Shown here piece after piece: positions 33,535 to 43,600 of a DNA stretch of 64,000 bases. The stretch is from an uncultured Sphaerochaeta sp. (GTDB lineage: Bacteria > Spirochaetota > Spirochaetia > Sphaerochaetales > Sphaerochaetaceae): NCBI RefSeq assembly GCF_963676285.1, contig NZ_OY781063.1, positions 2,046,001 through 2,110,000 on the forward strand, written 5' to 3'. A model generated the notes under the pieces. That model was not told the DNA's origin. It saw only the letters and a list, made by a program, of their open reading frames with translations, and did not search any database. Both the position numbers and the translations under genes were made by a program. The stretch's first letter is position 1. Each line of letters opens with the position of its first letter.

Positions 33535-34818
33535 ATGGCAAATCAACCATCCAACGCCATGAAGTATGGTCCGGCCGACAAGCCACCGATGGGACAATGG
33601 ATTCCCCTGAGTGTCCAGCATGTCTTCGCAATGTTCGGTGCGACCATTCTCGTCCCGATCCTTACCGGTCTTAGTCCGAGTACTGCCCTCTTTACCGCAG
33701 GTACCGGTACACTGATCTACATCCTGATCACCGGAGCAAAGGTCCCAGCGTTCCTTGGTTCCTCGTTTGCATTCATCCCGGCCCTGGTTGCAATAAGCAG
33801 TGCCTATGGGGTTCCGTATGCAATGGGTGGAGCAGTGGTTTCCGGCCTTTTTTATATGCTGGTGGCTTACATCATCAAGAAAAGTGGACACAACTGGCTG
33901 AATAAGGCCCTCCCCCCAGTAGTCATCGGATCAGTCATTGTGGTTATCGGTCTGAACTTGGCACCTACTGCCATGGGTATGGCAATGTACGACGGGAGCG
34001 GTGAGTACAGTCTCTATTTCTTGTTGATCGCTACCGTTACTCTCTCCTTGACCATTATTGCGAATATATTTGGCAAGGGGTTCTTCAGTATCATTCCTAT
34101 TCTGATCGGGTTGTTTGGTGGTTACTTCTTTGCCCTGGCCATTGGCCTCATCTTCCCCCAGTATGCCCTGATCGATTTTGCAGCAGTCAAGGAAGCTGCT
34201 TGGTTCGGTCTTCCCACCTTCACCTTGCCAAAGTTCAATATTGTTGCAGCCATCACCTTTATCATGGTCTCCCTTGCAACCATCTGTGAACACCTTGGCG
34301 ATACACTTACGATCAGCAAGGTGGTAGGAAGGGATTTCTACAAGGATCCAGGTTTGCACAGGACCATCGCCGGTGATGGTATAGCAACGCTCTGGGCATC
34401 CTTGTGGGGTGGCCCTCCAAACACTACCTATGGAGAGAATATCGGGGTACTCGCACTTACTCGTGTGTACAGTGTGTATGTGACCGGGGGTGCAGCTGTT
34501 GTGGCAATTTTCCTTTCGTTCTTCCCGAAGTTTGGTGCCTTGATCCAGACGATCCCCAACCCAGTACTTGGCGGTATCTCCATGTTGCTCTTCGGTACCA
34601 TTGCTTCCAGTGGTCTTCGTACCTTGGTTGATGCCGGGGTCAACTACGAGGACAAGCGCAATCTGACGATCAGCAGTGTGATACTGGTAATCGGAATTGG
34701 TGGCGGCATGCTTTCTTTTGCCATGGGAGAGAACCTGGAGTTCACCCTGGCTGGAGTTGCGCTGGCTACCCTGATCGGTATCCTGCTCAACATCTTCCTT
34801 CCAAAGGAAATTGCATAA
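33535..34818 (+). CDS. uraA: Uracil/xanthine permease, UraA family
   Basis: 427 residues and about 14 membrane helices of the NCS2 family. Characteristic segments: PLSVQHVFAMFGATILVPILTG at the N-terminus, FLGSSFAFIPAL, the substrate-binding EHLGDTLTISKVVGRDF and GLHRTIAGDGIATLWASLWGGPPNTTYGENIG (consensus NQ/T-TYGEN). The TYGENIG motif fits uracil rather than xanthine transporters. RBS AAGGAG precedes ATG 33535. Inner membrane proton symport of uracil. Confidence 0.93.
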   Translation: MANQPSNAMKYGPADKPPMGQWIPLSVQHVFAMFGATILVPILTGLSPSTALFTAGTGTLIYILITGAKVPAFLGSSFAFIPALVAISSAYGVPYAMGGAVVSGLFYMLVAYIIKKSGHNWLNKALPPVVIGSVIVVIGLNLAPTAMGMAMYDGSGEYSLYFLLIATVTLSLTIIANIFGKGFFSIIPILIGLFGGYFFALAIGLIFPQYALIDFAAVKEAAWFGLPTFTLPKFNIVAAITFIMVSLATICEHLGDTLTISKVVGRDFYKDPGLHRTIAGDGIATLWASLWGGPPNTTYGENIGVLALTRVYSVYVTGGAAVVAIFLSFFPKFGALIQTIPNPVLGGISMLLFGTIASSGLRTLVDAGVNYEDKRNLTISSVILVIGIGGGMLSFAMGENLEFTLAGVALATLIGILLNIFLPKEIA

Positions 34819-34846
34819 GCAAGTACATCATGTACGTGAATAAGGA

Positions 34847-34870
34847 GAGAGCCACCTTGCGGTGGCTCTC
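34847..34870. terminator. Hairpin between convergent uraA and adh
   Basis: Perfect 10-bp stem GAGAGCCACC/GGTGGCTCTC with loop TTGC. No T tract on either side, but its position between two convergent genes suggests it ends both transcripts. Confidence 0.6.
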
Positions 34871-34894
34871 AGTGTATGTACTACAAAGAACGTC

Positions 34895-36049
34895 TTATTT
34901 CACTTCTGTTCCATAATAGGCAGCTTCATACAGCATCTGTACATCAGCGGCAGTAGGAGTACCGGGATTGGTCAAGGTGCAGGGATCTTCAAACGCATTT
35001 TGGCTCATTCTCTGCAAGACTTCCTTGAACTTCTCCTCGTTGAAATCAACCTCACTGCAATCCTTGAAGCAGGAAGGGATATCCATCTTCTGGTTCATCT
35101 CCTTGATGGCTTGTGCAAGGTCGGCAACACCGAGAATCTTCTCTGCATATGCGTACTTGTCAGTAAATTTTCGGTTGTAGGCAATTACGTAGGGGAGGAG
35201 AATTGCGTTTGCCAATCCATGGGTTACCCCAAATTCTCCACCAATCTTGTGAGCCATGGAGTGAACCAATCCAAGGGATGCATTGGTAAATGCCATGCCT
35301 GCCAAGGCTGATGCCTCGTGCATTGCTTCTCTGGCTTCCAGGTTCTTCGGCTCGTGGTAAGCAACAGGAAGATATTCTAGGACCATCTTGATAGCCTGGA
35401 TGGCATAAGGATCGGTAAATGCGGTTGCTGCAGTAGAGACTACTGCCTCCGCTGCATGGCACATGACATCCATACCGGTATTGGCTGTGATGTGCTTCGG
35501 CATTGTCATGGGCAGTGATGGGTCGAGGATGGCAATATCCGGCACCATGTCAGCAGCAACGATGGGATACTTGATGTGCTTCTTTGTGTCGGTGATAACC
35601 GAGAATGCGGTGATCTCACTTGCTGTTCCACTGGTTGAGGGGATTGCAATGAATTTCGCCTTGTTGCGAAGGGAGGGCATACTTCCCGGTTGGATGATAT
35701 CCTCGAAGGCAAGCTCAGGGTGTTCATAGAAGCACCACATGACCTTGGCTGCATCAAGCGCTGATCCGCCTCCGATCGCTACGATCCAATCAGGGGTGAA
35801 TTCAAGCATTGCCTTGGCGCCTTTTTGTACCGTTTCCACGGATGGGTTCGGTTCAACACCGTCAATCAGTATGGAATCGATACCTGCTTTTTTCAGGAGG
35901 GCTTCGGCCTGATCTAGGAAGCCAAAACGCTTCATTGAACTGCCGCCTGTCACGATAGCTGCTCTCTTGCCCTGAAGCTGGGCAAGTTTATCGAGGGAAC
36001 CTTCTCCATAGTAGATGGTTCTGGGAATGGAAAAACTCATAACGCTCAT
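34895..36049 (-). CDS. Iron-containing alcohol dehydrogenase
   Basis: 384 residues of the Fe-ADH (group III) family. NAD-binding VAIGGGSALDAAKVMW and PSTSGTASEIT; metal ligands in NTGMDVMCHAAEA and HSMAHKIGGEFGVTHGLANA. It probably reduces an aldehyde (acetaldehyde, butyraldehyde or lactaldehyde) at the end of fermentation. RBS AAGGAG lies 9 nt before the ATG. The 315-bp upstream region is very A/T-rich with four TATCG motifs. Confidence 0.93.
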   Translation of the reverse strand: MSVMSFSIPRTIYYGEGSLDKLAQLQGKRAAIVTGGSSMKRFGFLDQAEALLKKAGIDSILIDGVEPNPSVETVQKGAKAMLEFTPDWIVAIGGGSALDAAKVMWCFYEHPELAFEDIIQPGSMPSLRNKAKFIAIPSTSGTASEITAFSVITDTKKHIKYPIVAADMVPDIAILDPSLPMTMPKHITANTGMDVMCHAAEAVVSTAATAFTDPYAIQAIKMVLEYLPVAYHEPKNLEAREAMHEASALAGMAFTNASLGLVHSMAHKIGGEFGVTHGLANAILLPYVIAYNRKFTDKYAYAEKILGVADLAQAIKEMNQKMDIPSCFKDCSEVDFNEEKFKEVLQRMSQNAFEDPCTLTNPGTPTAADVQMLYEAAYYGTEVK

Positions 36050-36364
36050 AATTGATGACTCCTTAGGTGAATCTGTTTGCCTATAAGATATCGATATTAT
36101 TTTATCGTGTTAAGGGGTTTCTTAAAAATATCGAAAGAATTTCAAAAAAATCAATTATATATCGTTATAAGTACAAAATAAAAACACAAAAGGGAAATAA
36201 AATTGCATAAAGATGGAAGATATATGCATTTAATATTACTTAATAGAATATAAATATACTTTTGCGAGTAACAAGTAAAGTAATTATACATCTGTCAAAC
36301 ATTTTCGCTGTGAACGGTATGAATAGGTTCTCTATTCTCTCGGTATTTGGTATGCTTTCACTCT
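36050..36364. promoter_or_regulatory. A/T-rich intergenic region with four TATCG boxes
   Basis: No gene is seen. TATCG occurs at 36089, 36103, 36129 and 36160, the first inside the palindrome ATATCGATAT. These cluster within 80 nt upstream of the iron ADH start and look like operator sites. At the right edge is an extended -10 (TGGTATGCT, 36348-36356) for the RNase D gene. Confidence 0.4.
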
Positions 36365-37252
36365 ATGCTTAATTATACCATCGTTGATTCTGATTCTGCC
36401 TTAGCGGAGCTACGTACCTCTTGGAGAGATCGTGGCATTGTATCGGTTGCCATGGATTTTGAAGGGGAGTTCAATCTCCACATCTATGGGGAGCATCTTT
36501 GTCTTATCCAACTTTTTGATGGGAAATCGTATTATTTGGTAGATCCCTTCAACCTCTCCAAGGAATCCTTGAAGGAGTTTTTAGAAGATACCTCACTTGA
36601 GAAAGTGATGTTCGACTGTGCCAGTGATTCCGCTCTGGTAAGAAAGCAGTATGGAATTATCATGGAAGGTGTGTATGACATCAGGGTTCCTGCCATGGCC
36701 CTGGGATATATGGGAAATCTCAGTGGACTGGTAGAACGGTATCTTCCTGAAATCCCCAAACAGCCGCTGTCGAACAAGAAAAAAAACCAGATGACCAATT
36801 GGCTTAAGCGTCCCTTGAAACCAGAGCAGATCCAATATGCATTAAGTGATGTAGAACACCTGTTTGCTTTGAAAGATCTATTGATTACGGCAATAGCTGA
36901 GAAGGGTCTGCAGGCAAAGGTGGCTGAACAAATGCAGGTGGTGGGTAAGAGCAAAGGGCCTGACAAACCAGGCTGGACCAAATTCTCTTCCTGGAAGTAC
37001 CTGTCAAAAGATGAGAAGGTTTTTCTTAAGCACTTCTTCCTTGCTCGCGATGGTCTTGCAAGAAAATATAATGTCCCTGCAGTAAGAATCCTGGAAAAAC
37101 CTCTCTTGCTCCAGATGGCAAAGAACGTACCAGCCTCTGACATCGACTTTCATATCTACTGTGGAAAGTGCGCACCCAGGAAGCTCAATGAGTTGGTAGA
37201 GACACTGAAGAAAGCTAAACAGGAAGCGCTTATCGAGCTTGGCCGAGCCTAA
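36365..37252 (+). CDS. rnd: Ribonuclease D-like 3'-5' exonuclease
   Basis: 295 residues. DEDDy exonuclease domain (about 1-180): Exo I MDFEGE, Exo II MFDCASDSALV, Exo III QYALSDVEHLFAL with the Y-x3-D pair. Residues 205-290 are an HRDC-like helical domain. RNase D trims tRNA and other stable RNA 3' ends. The chosen ATG 36365 is 8 nt after an extended -10 box with no Shine-Dalgarno, so it is probably leaderless; the TTG at 36347 would lie inside the promoter. Its end overlaps the convergent PanE-like gene by 23 nt. Confidence 0.88.
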   Translation: MLNYTIVDSDSALAELRTSWRDRGIVSVAMDFEGEFNLHIYGEHLCLIQLFDGKSYYLVDPFNLSKESLKEFLEDTSLEKVMFDCASDSALVRKQYGIIMEGVYDIRVPAMALGYMGNLSGLVERYLPEIPKQPLSNKKKNQMTNWLKRPLKPEQIQYALSDVEHLFALKDLLITAIAEKGLQAKVAEQMQVVGKSKGPDKPGWTKFSSWKYLSKDEKVFLKHFFLARDGLARKYNVPAVRILEKPLLLQMAKNVPASDIDFHIYCGKCAPRKLNELVETLKKAKQEALIELGRA

Positions 37253-38153
37253 GGCTTATATTCTCTCTTGCTTCAACCAAGGCTGAGAGAACTTCACAGG
37301 TGGGGGTAGGGATCCCATGGATCTTTCCCAGCTTGATCACTGTCCCACTGAACCACTTATTTTCTGTTCTTCTTCCAGCCTCCATGTCTTGGCACATGGA
37401 GGTTTTTCCTGCAAAACCAAGTGAGGTCACGATACGATGATTCTCCTCAATGAGGGAATCAGGGAGGAGGACTCCATCAGCCTTTGCAACGTTCTGTACT
37501 TCCTTGCATACTTTCTGCGCAAGGTTCCATACCGGCTCTTGATCCAGGTCTCCATAGGTTGCAGAGAGCAGTCCGCTTATTGTGTTGTACGCTGTGTTGA
37601 GCATGAACTTGTTCCAGAGCTCACGCTCAATGTTCTCAGGAACTACATAGGAAACACCTGCACGGTCAAACAGGGCTGAGATCTCCTTGATTCGTTCTGT
37701 ATTTTCATTGCTCTTCTCGCCAAAGACAATCCTGCCTTCCTTGGTATAGGTGATATGATTACCAACGTGTGTGGAATTCAGTCCTACAGCAAAACCATAA
37801 AGTACTTTCTCTATCCCAAAAGCCTTTGAGAGTTCCCGTTCGCTTTCAATTCCATTGAGCAGGGAAAGAATGGCTGTATCTGGTCCAACAACAGGTTTCA
37901 GCATGGAAATAGCATCCGCAAGGTGATGGTTCTTGGTGGCAAGGATGACAAGATCGACCACTGGAGCCTCTTCTGGGGTACAGTATCGAAAGGGAGCTCT
38001 CTGTTCATTGAGATATATACCTTTCTGTGTGTATCTATTCTTTCTGTTCTCATCAACGATGAAGCAGAGGTGCTCATCACCTAGCAGATTATGTAATCGT
38101 AGGCCATAGAGGGCTCCAACTGCCCCACAACCAAGCATTGCAATGTGTTTCAT
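37230..38153 (-). CDS. Ketopantoate reductase family protein (PanE/ApbA)
   Basis: 307 residues. N-terminal Rossmann motif MLGCGAVGALYG, LILATKNHH segment and catalytic Lys region in the C-terminal helical domain (REL WNKFMLNTAYNTIS). Such enzymes reduce 2-dehydropantoate to pantoate with NADPH for CoA synthesis, but many paralogues use other 2-oxo acids. Start overlaps the stop of the upstream peptidase by 4 nt, an operon with no obvious pathway link. Confidence 0.88.
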   Translation of the reverse strand: MKHIAMLGCGAVGALYGLRLHNLLGDEHLCFIVDENRKNRYTQKGIYLNEQRAPFRYCTPEEAPVVDLVILATKNHHLADAISMLKPVVGPDTAILSLLNGIESERELSKAFGIEKVLYGFAVGLNSTHVGNHITYTKEGRIVFGEKSNENTERIKEISALFDRAGVSYVVPENIERELWNKFMLNTAYNTISGLLSATYGDLDQEPVWNLAQKVCKEVQNVAKADGVLLPDSLIEENHRIVTSLGFAGKTSMCQDMEAGRRTENKWFSGTVIKLGKIHGIPTPTCEVLSALVEARENISLRLGQAR

Positions 38154-39220
38154 AATGTAATCAACTCCAATACCAAGGAAAACAGGTTTTCCAGTTCCTT
38201 CTTGGGTATGTATTCACTCTTTGTATGAGGTTCTTCATAACCAGAGGTACAGACAAGGGTCTCTATACCTAGCTTGTTCAAGACATTTGCATCACTTCCC
38301 CCGAGTGTCGGGGCAAGACTTACAGGCAAGCCCAAGCTCCCACATGCCTCCTTGAAGTGCTTCAGTACTGTTGCATCTTCCCTATGGTGGTATGCCTCAT
38401 ACTGATGTTCATGGGTAATATCGACGCTTCCACCATGATCCTTGGCCGCACTTCTCATTGCATCGATCATGCTTGTCGATTGTACTGCCAGTTTGTTTGG
38501 ATTAAGGCTTCTTGCCTCAAAGACCAGGGTTGCCTTGTCACATACAATGTTCTTGGCTCCCGGAGCAATGAATGACCCCACATTTGCGGTGGTCTCTTCG
38601 TCGATGCGAAGCAGGCTCATTGAGCTGACAGCTTGGCTTGCCATCTGGATGGCACTGATACCCGTCTCTGGCTTGAATCCGGCATGAGCCCCCTTTCCAT
38701 GGAATACTGCTTCTATCTTGTCCTGTGATGGGGCAGCGCTGATCGCTCCTCCCACAGGGCCAGAGGCATCGAACGTGAATCCATGAGAAACGGCAGAGAG
38801 CTTACTTACATCAATACTCTGTGCTCCTACCAAGCCTTGTTCTTCACTTCTGGTGAAGAGTACCACGATATTTGGATGCTCAATCTTTTGCTGTTTTATG
38901 GTATTGAGAGCGACCAGGATGGCCGCGATGGCTGCCTTGTCATCAGCACCAAGAGCAGTGGTTCCGTCACTCCTTAGTATATCACCATCTTCGACAACCT
39001 TTGCTCCTCGGGCTAGGCTGACAGTATCCATATGGGCATTGAGTAGAATGGTTTTTCCTTCTCCGGGAAGGAATCCATACAAATTTTCTCCCTCATCGTA
39101 TTCTGTATGGAGTCCTGCCTGAAGCAGTGCTGTTTCCAGGAGAAGTGCGATTTGGTCTTCCTCATAGGAGACCGAGTCGAAAGAGACCAGTTTTGTAAAG
39201 GTGTCTATAAGGATTTGCAT
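38150..39220 (-). CDS. M20 family metallopeptidase (PepT-like)
   Basis: 356 residues. Zinc-binding residues of the M20 family: LLNAHMDTVSLARG (His, Asp), LGADDKAAIAA (bridging Asp), FTRSEEQGLVGA (catalytic and metal Glu) and a C-terminal H in EEPHTKSEY. The PepT/CPG2-like dimerisation domain lies at about 175-285. Likely a cytoplasmic di- or tripeptidase. ATG 39220 is 6 nt after TATAGT on the minus strand with no Shine-Dalgarno; the longer frame (39262) would start upstream of this promoter. Confidence 0.9.
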   Translation of the reverse strand: MQILIDTFTKLVSFDSVSYEEDQIALLLETALLQAGLHTEYDEGENLYGFLPGEGKTILLNAHMDTVSLARGAKVVEDGDILRSDGTTALGADDKAAIAAILVALNTIKQQKIEHPNIVVLFTRSEEQGLVGAQSIDVSKLSAVSHGFTFDASGPVGGAISAAPSQDKIEAVFHGKGAHAGFKPETGISAIQMASQAVSSMSLLRIDEETTANVGSFIAPGAKNIVCDKATLVFEARSLNPNKLAVQSTSMIDAMRSAAKDHGGSVDITHEHQYEAYHHREDATVLKHFKEACGSLGLPVSLAPTLGGSDANVLNKLGIETLVCTSGYEEPHTKSEYIPKKELENLFSLVLELITL

Positions 39221-39249
39221 GTGCTGACTATACCACAGGCAAAAAGGCT

Positions 39250-39283
39250 TTGACCACACCAACTTGTGCGCTATAGTAGATTC
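39250..39283 (+). promoter_or_regulatory. Promoter abutting the aldo-keto reductase ATG
   Basis: -35 TTGACC at 39250-39255 and -10 TATAGT at 39272-39277, 16 nt apart; predicted start about 39284, the A of ATG. The opposite strand holds the peptidase promoter (TATAGT at 39227-39232), so the two promoters sit back to back in about 60 bp. Confidence 0.6.
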
Positions 39284-40285
39284 ATGATGTATACAGCTAA
39301 TGAAACTAGATATGATTCCATGCGTTATCGGTATGCAGGTAAGAGCGGACTCCGCCTTCCTGAGCTCTCCCTCGGTCTATGGCACAACTTTGGCTCAGAA
39401 GCTGATGGAGGGGTATGTAGGAGTATTCTTACTACTGCATTTGACCATGGTATTACCCATTTCGATTTGGCGAACAACTACGGCCCTCCCGCTGGCAGCG
39501 CAGAAGAGAGGTTTGGCTACATTCTGAAACACGACCTCGCTCCTTACCGGGATGAGCTGATCATTTCCAGCAAGGCTGGCTACTATATGTGGCCAGGGCC
39601 ATATGGTGAATGGGGTAGCCGCAAGTACCTGATCAGCAGTTGTGACCAGTCCCTGAAGAGAATGGGGCTTGAGTATGTGGATATTTTCTACCACCATCGC
39701 CCTGACCCCAACACCCCTCTTGAGGAGACCATGGGGGCGCTTGCCCATCTGGTTCATCAGGGAAAAGCCCTCTATGTGGGAATCAGCAACTACCGTGCAG
39801 AAGAAGCAGTGAAGGCTATCAACCTTTTGAAGGAGATGGGAACTCCCTGTGTATTGAACCAGGTACGGTACTCGATGCTGGACCGCTGGGTGGAAGAGAA
39901 TGATTTGCTTGATGCCATGGGTAACCAGGCAGGAACCATCTGTTTCTCTCCCCTTGCACAAGGATTGTTGACTTCACGCTATCTTGATGGAAACATTCCA
40001 AAGGGCTCACGGGCAAGTGAAAATCGATTCCTGAAGGCTGATTCAATCACCAAAGAGAGAGTTGCCCTGCTTGGTGAACTCAATGAGGTAGCCAAACGTC
40101 GCGGGCAGAGTCTTTCTGAGCTGGCTATCAGTTGGTTGCTCAAGGATGATCGCATCACCAGTGTACTCATTGGTGCCAGCAGCAAGGCACAGTTGCTCCA
40201 GAACCTGAGGGCATTGGACAAGCCGTCTACATTCTCCTCAGAAGAGCTCTCTGAGCTGGATGCTATTTTGCAACGGTGGGAGTAG
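39284..40285 (+). CDS. Aldo-keto reductase, YghZ/L-glyceraldehyde-3-phosphate reductase type
   Basis: About 333 residues. Resembles E. coli YghZ across its length: ANETRYDSMRYRYAGKSGLRLP, GLWHNFG, ITHFDLANNYGPPAGSAEERFG (catalytic Asp and Tyr), ELIISSKAGYYMWPGPYG (catalytic Lys) and LKDDRITSVLIGAS. NADPH-dependent reduction of aldehydes, including methylglyoxal or L-glyceraldehyde 3-phosphate. The ATG pair at 39284/39287 matches the homologue N-terminus. No RBS; the promoter predicts a leaderless mRNA. Confidence 0.9.
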   Translation: MMYTANETRYDSMRYRYAGKSGLRLPELSLGLWHNFGSEADGGVCRSILTTAFDHGITHFDLANNYGPPAGSAEERFGYILKHDLAPYRDELIISSKAGYYMWPGPYGEWGSRKYLISSCDQSLKRMGLEYVDIFYHHRPDPNTPLEETMGALAHLVHQGKALYVGISNYRAEEAVKAINLLKEMGTPCVLNQVRYSMLDRWVEENDLLDAMGNQAGTICFSPLAQGLLTSRYLDGNIPKGSRASENRFLKADSITKERVALLGELNEVAKRRGQSLSELAISWLLKDDRITSVLIGASSKAQLLQNLRALDKPSTFSSEELSELDAILQRWE

Positions 40286-40295
40286 AGGAAAAGTC

Positions 40296-40655
40296 ATGTA
40301 TGCACAGGAAGTAGATGCCTATATTGCAGAGCTTGAGAAAGAGAAAAGAATACCCTTGGACCAGATACGTACTCTGGTCCATGAGGTGGTTCCTGAGGTC
40401 GTGGAGTCCATCAAGTGGAGGATGCCTACCTTCAGCTTGCCTGGTGGTGGGGATATCATCCATATGGCAGCTTTCAAGAAACATATTGGCCTCTATCCGC
40501 TTCCTGAAGCGATTGAAGAGTTCCAGGAAGCATTGGCTCCCTATCATACAAGTAAAGGGGCAATCCAGTTCCCTTTAGGTTCTGCATTGCCCCTTGATGT
40601 GATCGAGAGGATCATCCAGTTTAGGCTTGTCCTTATCAACAAGAAGAAGCTTTAG
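40296..40655 (+). CDS. DUF1801 (YdhG-like) protein
   Basis: 119 residues. The conserved core IKWRMPTFSLPGGGDIIHMAAFKKHIGLYP and the C-terminal KGAIQFPLGSALPLDVIERIIQFR fit the DUF1801/YdhG family of small cytoplasmic proteins related to the frataxin-like fold. ATG 40296 follows GAGG; it starts 10 nt after the aldo-keto reductase stop and is probably co-transcribed. Ends 4 nt before the first CRISPR repeat. Function unknown. Confidence 0.85.
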   Translation: MYAQEVDAYIAELEKEKRIPLDQIRTLVHEVVPEVVESIKWRMPTFSLPGGGDIIHMAAFKKHIGLYPLPEAIEEFQEALAPYHTSKGAIQFPLGSALPLDVIERIIQFRLVLINKKKL

Positions 40656-40659
40656 GACG

Positions 40660-43600
40660 AAAACACCCCCGCGTGAGCGGGGAATACTCTGAGTGTCCCC
40701 TCACCTCGGTAGCATCTGAGAAAACACCCCCGCGTGAGCGGGGAATACTCTCCTTGTGCGGTACAGCAATCCGTTCCACAGGAAACACCCCCGCGTGAGC
40801 GGGGAATACATTTTAGAAATCGCAAAGCGCGCGACAAAAGAAGAAACACCCCCGCGTGAGCGGGGAATACCGAAGAGAAAGCAAGAAAAAAAGAAATGGC
40901 GGCGAAACACCCCCGCGTGAGCGGGGAATACGGCATCTACATCGCTTTGCAAGACAACGGTTTGGAAACACCCCCGCGTGAGCGGGGAATACTTCAGGAG
41001 GTCAGTAACAAATGGCTGGATCATGGAAACACCCCCGCGTGAGCGGGGAATACATGGAAGGATTCTCGTAAACGACAGCGGAATAAGAAACACCCCCGCG
41101 TGAGCGGGGAATACCAGTACCACGATACTCATCAATGAGATACCAAGGAAACACCCCCGCGTGAGCGGGGAATACCCGCGTAAGAAGGAGCAGTACATGC
41201 GAGATAAAGAAACACCCCCGCGTGAGCGGGGAATACCGTATGATACGGCACTACCATATAGCTGGTAGAGAAACACCCCCGCGTGAGCGGGGAATACACC
41301 GGGTTGAGGTTTCCAGATGATATTTCTTGGGAAACACCCCCGCGTGAGCGGGGAATACCGTATGATACGGCACTACCATATAGCTGGTAGAGAAACACCC
41401 CCGCGTGAGCGGGGAATACACCGGGTTGAGGTTTCCAGATGATATTTCTTGGGAAACACCCCCGCGTGAGCGGGGAATACGGGACAAGATTCCTTTTTCT
41501 TTTTACGATGAAAGAAACACCCCCGCGTGAGCGGGGAATACGCATGAAGCTGTCCTGAAAATGTGCCCGAATTGGAAACACCCCCGCGTGAGCGGGGAAT
41601 ACGAGGGACCACCCTGCGCTCCCTGTACAAGGTCAGAAACACCCCCGCGTGAGCGGGGAATACTTTCTCGGTCAGTTTTGCGGTGAATGAAAGTGGGAAA
41701 CACCCCCGCGTGAGCGGGGAATACACTTCTACCTGCTCACGAACGAGCACACCAACAGAAACACCCCCGCGTGAGCGGGGAATACTACGACCATGACCGC
41801 CTTGCAATCATGAACCGAGAAACACCCCCGCGTGAGCGGGGAATACCGAACAACAACATCGGTTTCCGTCCCGCTCTTCGAAACACCCCCGCGTGAGCGG
41901 GGAATACGGCAAGATCTTCAGCCCTTTGCGCCTGCATTAAGAAACACCCCCGCGTGAGCGGGGAATACCACCATTGAATTATACGAACAGTGTAACATGC
42001 AGAAACACCCCCGCGTGAGCGGGGAATACTACAGTGAGAATCAGGGTGAAGATAAAAAGAAAGAAACACCCCCGCGTGAGCGGGGAATACGCAGTGGGCC
42101 GGTTCTGCTCCTTGCTGAGCCAGGAAACACCCCCGCGTGAGCGGGGAATACCATGCTTTTTGGTGTATCGGATTGATAAGAGAGGAAACACCCCCGCGTG
42201 AGCGGGGAATACACCTCAATCATGACCACTGATTTTCTTGCGGTAGAAACACCCCCGCGTGAGCGGGGAATACTACCATCTTATAGAGTCCATAGGTTGC
42301 GATTTGGAAACACCCCCGCGTGAGCGGGGAATACTACCATCTTATAGAGTCCATAGGTTGCGATTTGGAAACACCCCCGCGTGAGCGGGGAATACAAGCT
42401 GAGTGATGGTATCGTGACCATGGACATGGAAACACCCCCGCGTGAGCGGGGAATACTACTTGATACCCAAAGTGATAACACCACATATGGAAACACCCCC
42501 GCGTGAGCGGGGAATACGTAAGCAATGTGCCTTCCCTTCCAAGCTCGGTGGAAACACCCCCGCGTGAGCGGGGAATACATCAGATATACTTCGGTGACGC
42601 CAAGACCGGTAGAAACACCCCCGCGTGAGCGGGGAATACAGCTTGGAAAGAGACGCATAAAGACAAGATATAGAAACACCCCCGCGTGAGCGGGGAATAC
42701 CTCCAGAAAAATCTAATCAGTGTGACAAGGGGAGAAACACCCCCGCGTGAGCGGGGAATACCGAGTCAGTTGTCTCACAGTGGTCTGACTGTACGAAACA
42801 CCCCCGCGTGAGCGGGGAATACATATGCAACTCGTGACACAAGTGCCATGACGAGGAAACACCCCCGCGTGAGCGGGGAATACTCATCCATGATCTGCTT
42901 AACCGTCACATACCCGGAAACACCCCCGCGTGAGCGGGGAATACCTTTCCATCTTCCAAAATATGCCCTGCGATCGGGAAACACCCCCGCGTGAGCGGGG
43001 AATACACTGGAAAGGCAGAAGGATTTTTGAGGGGGATAGAAACACCCCCGCGTGAGCGGGGAATACTGATAGCGTAGAGACTGAACAAGAGGGATATGAG
43101 AAACACCCCCGCGTGAGCGGGGAATACCGAACGCTTCAAACCATGAGCCGATCAACCCCAGAAACACCCCCGCGTGAGCGGGGAATACTCAGCCCAAGGG
43201 TCTCTTTCGCGTAGTGATCAAGAAACACCCCCGCGTGAGCGGGGAATACGCTACCGTTGCCGTTCCAAACACGTCCATGAGAGAAACACCCCCGCGTGAG
43301 CGGGGAATACCCAATTACAACCGTTCTGAATCAGCTCAATCCAGAAACACCCCCGCGTGAGCGGGGAATACCCAATGACACACACGCTTCCTGTAAAGCC
43401 TACAGAAACACCCCCGCGTGAGCGGGGAATACTGATGTGCGTATAGGGTCCACATGGTGCAAGCGGAAACACCCCCGCGTGAGCGGGGAATACCACCATC
43501 CAGAAGGGTGGTACAGGGTATAAAAAGAAACACCCCCGCGTGAGCGGGGAATACGACAAATCAGCATTGTTCTATGAATATCTTAGAGAAACACCCCCGC

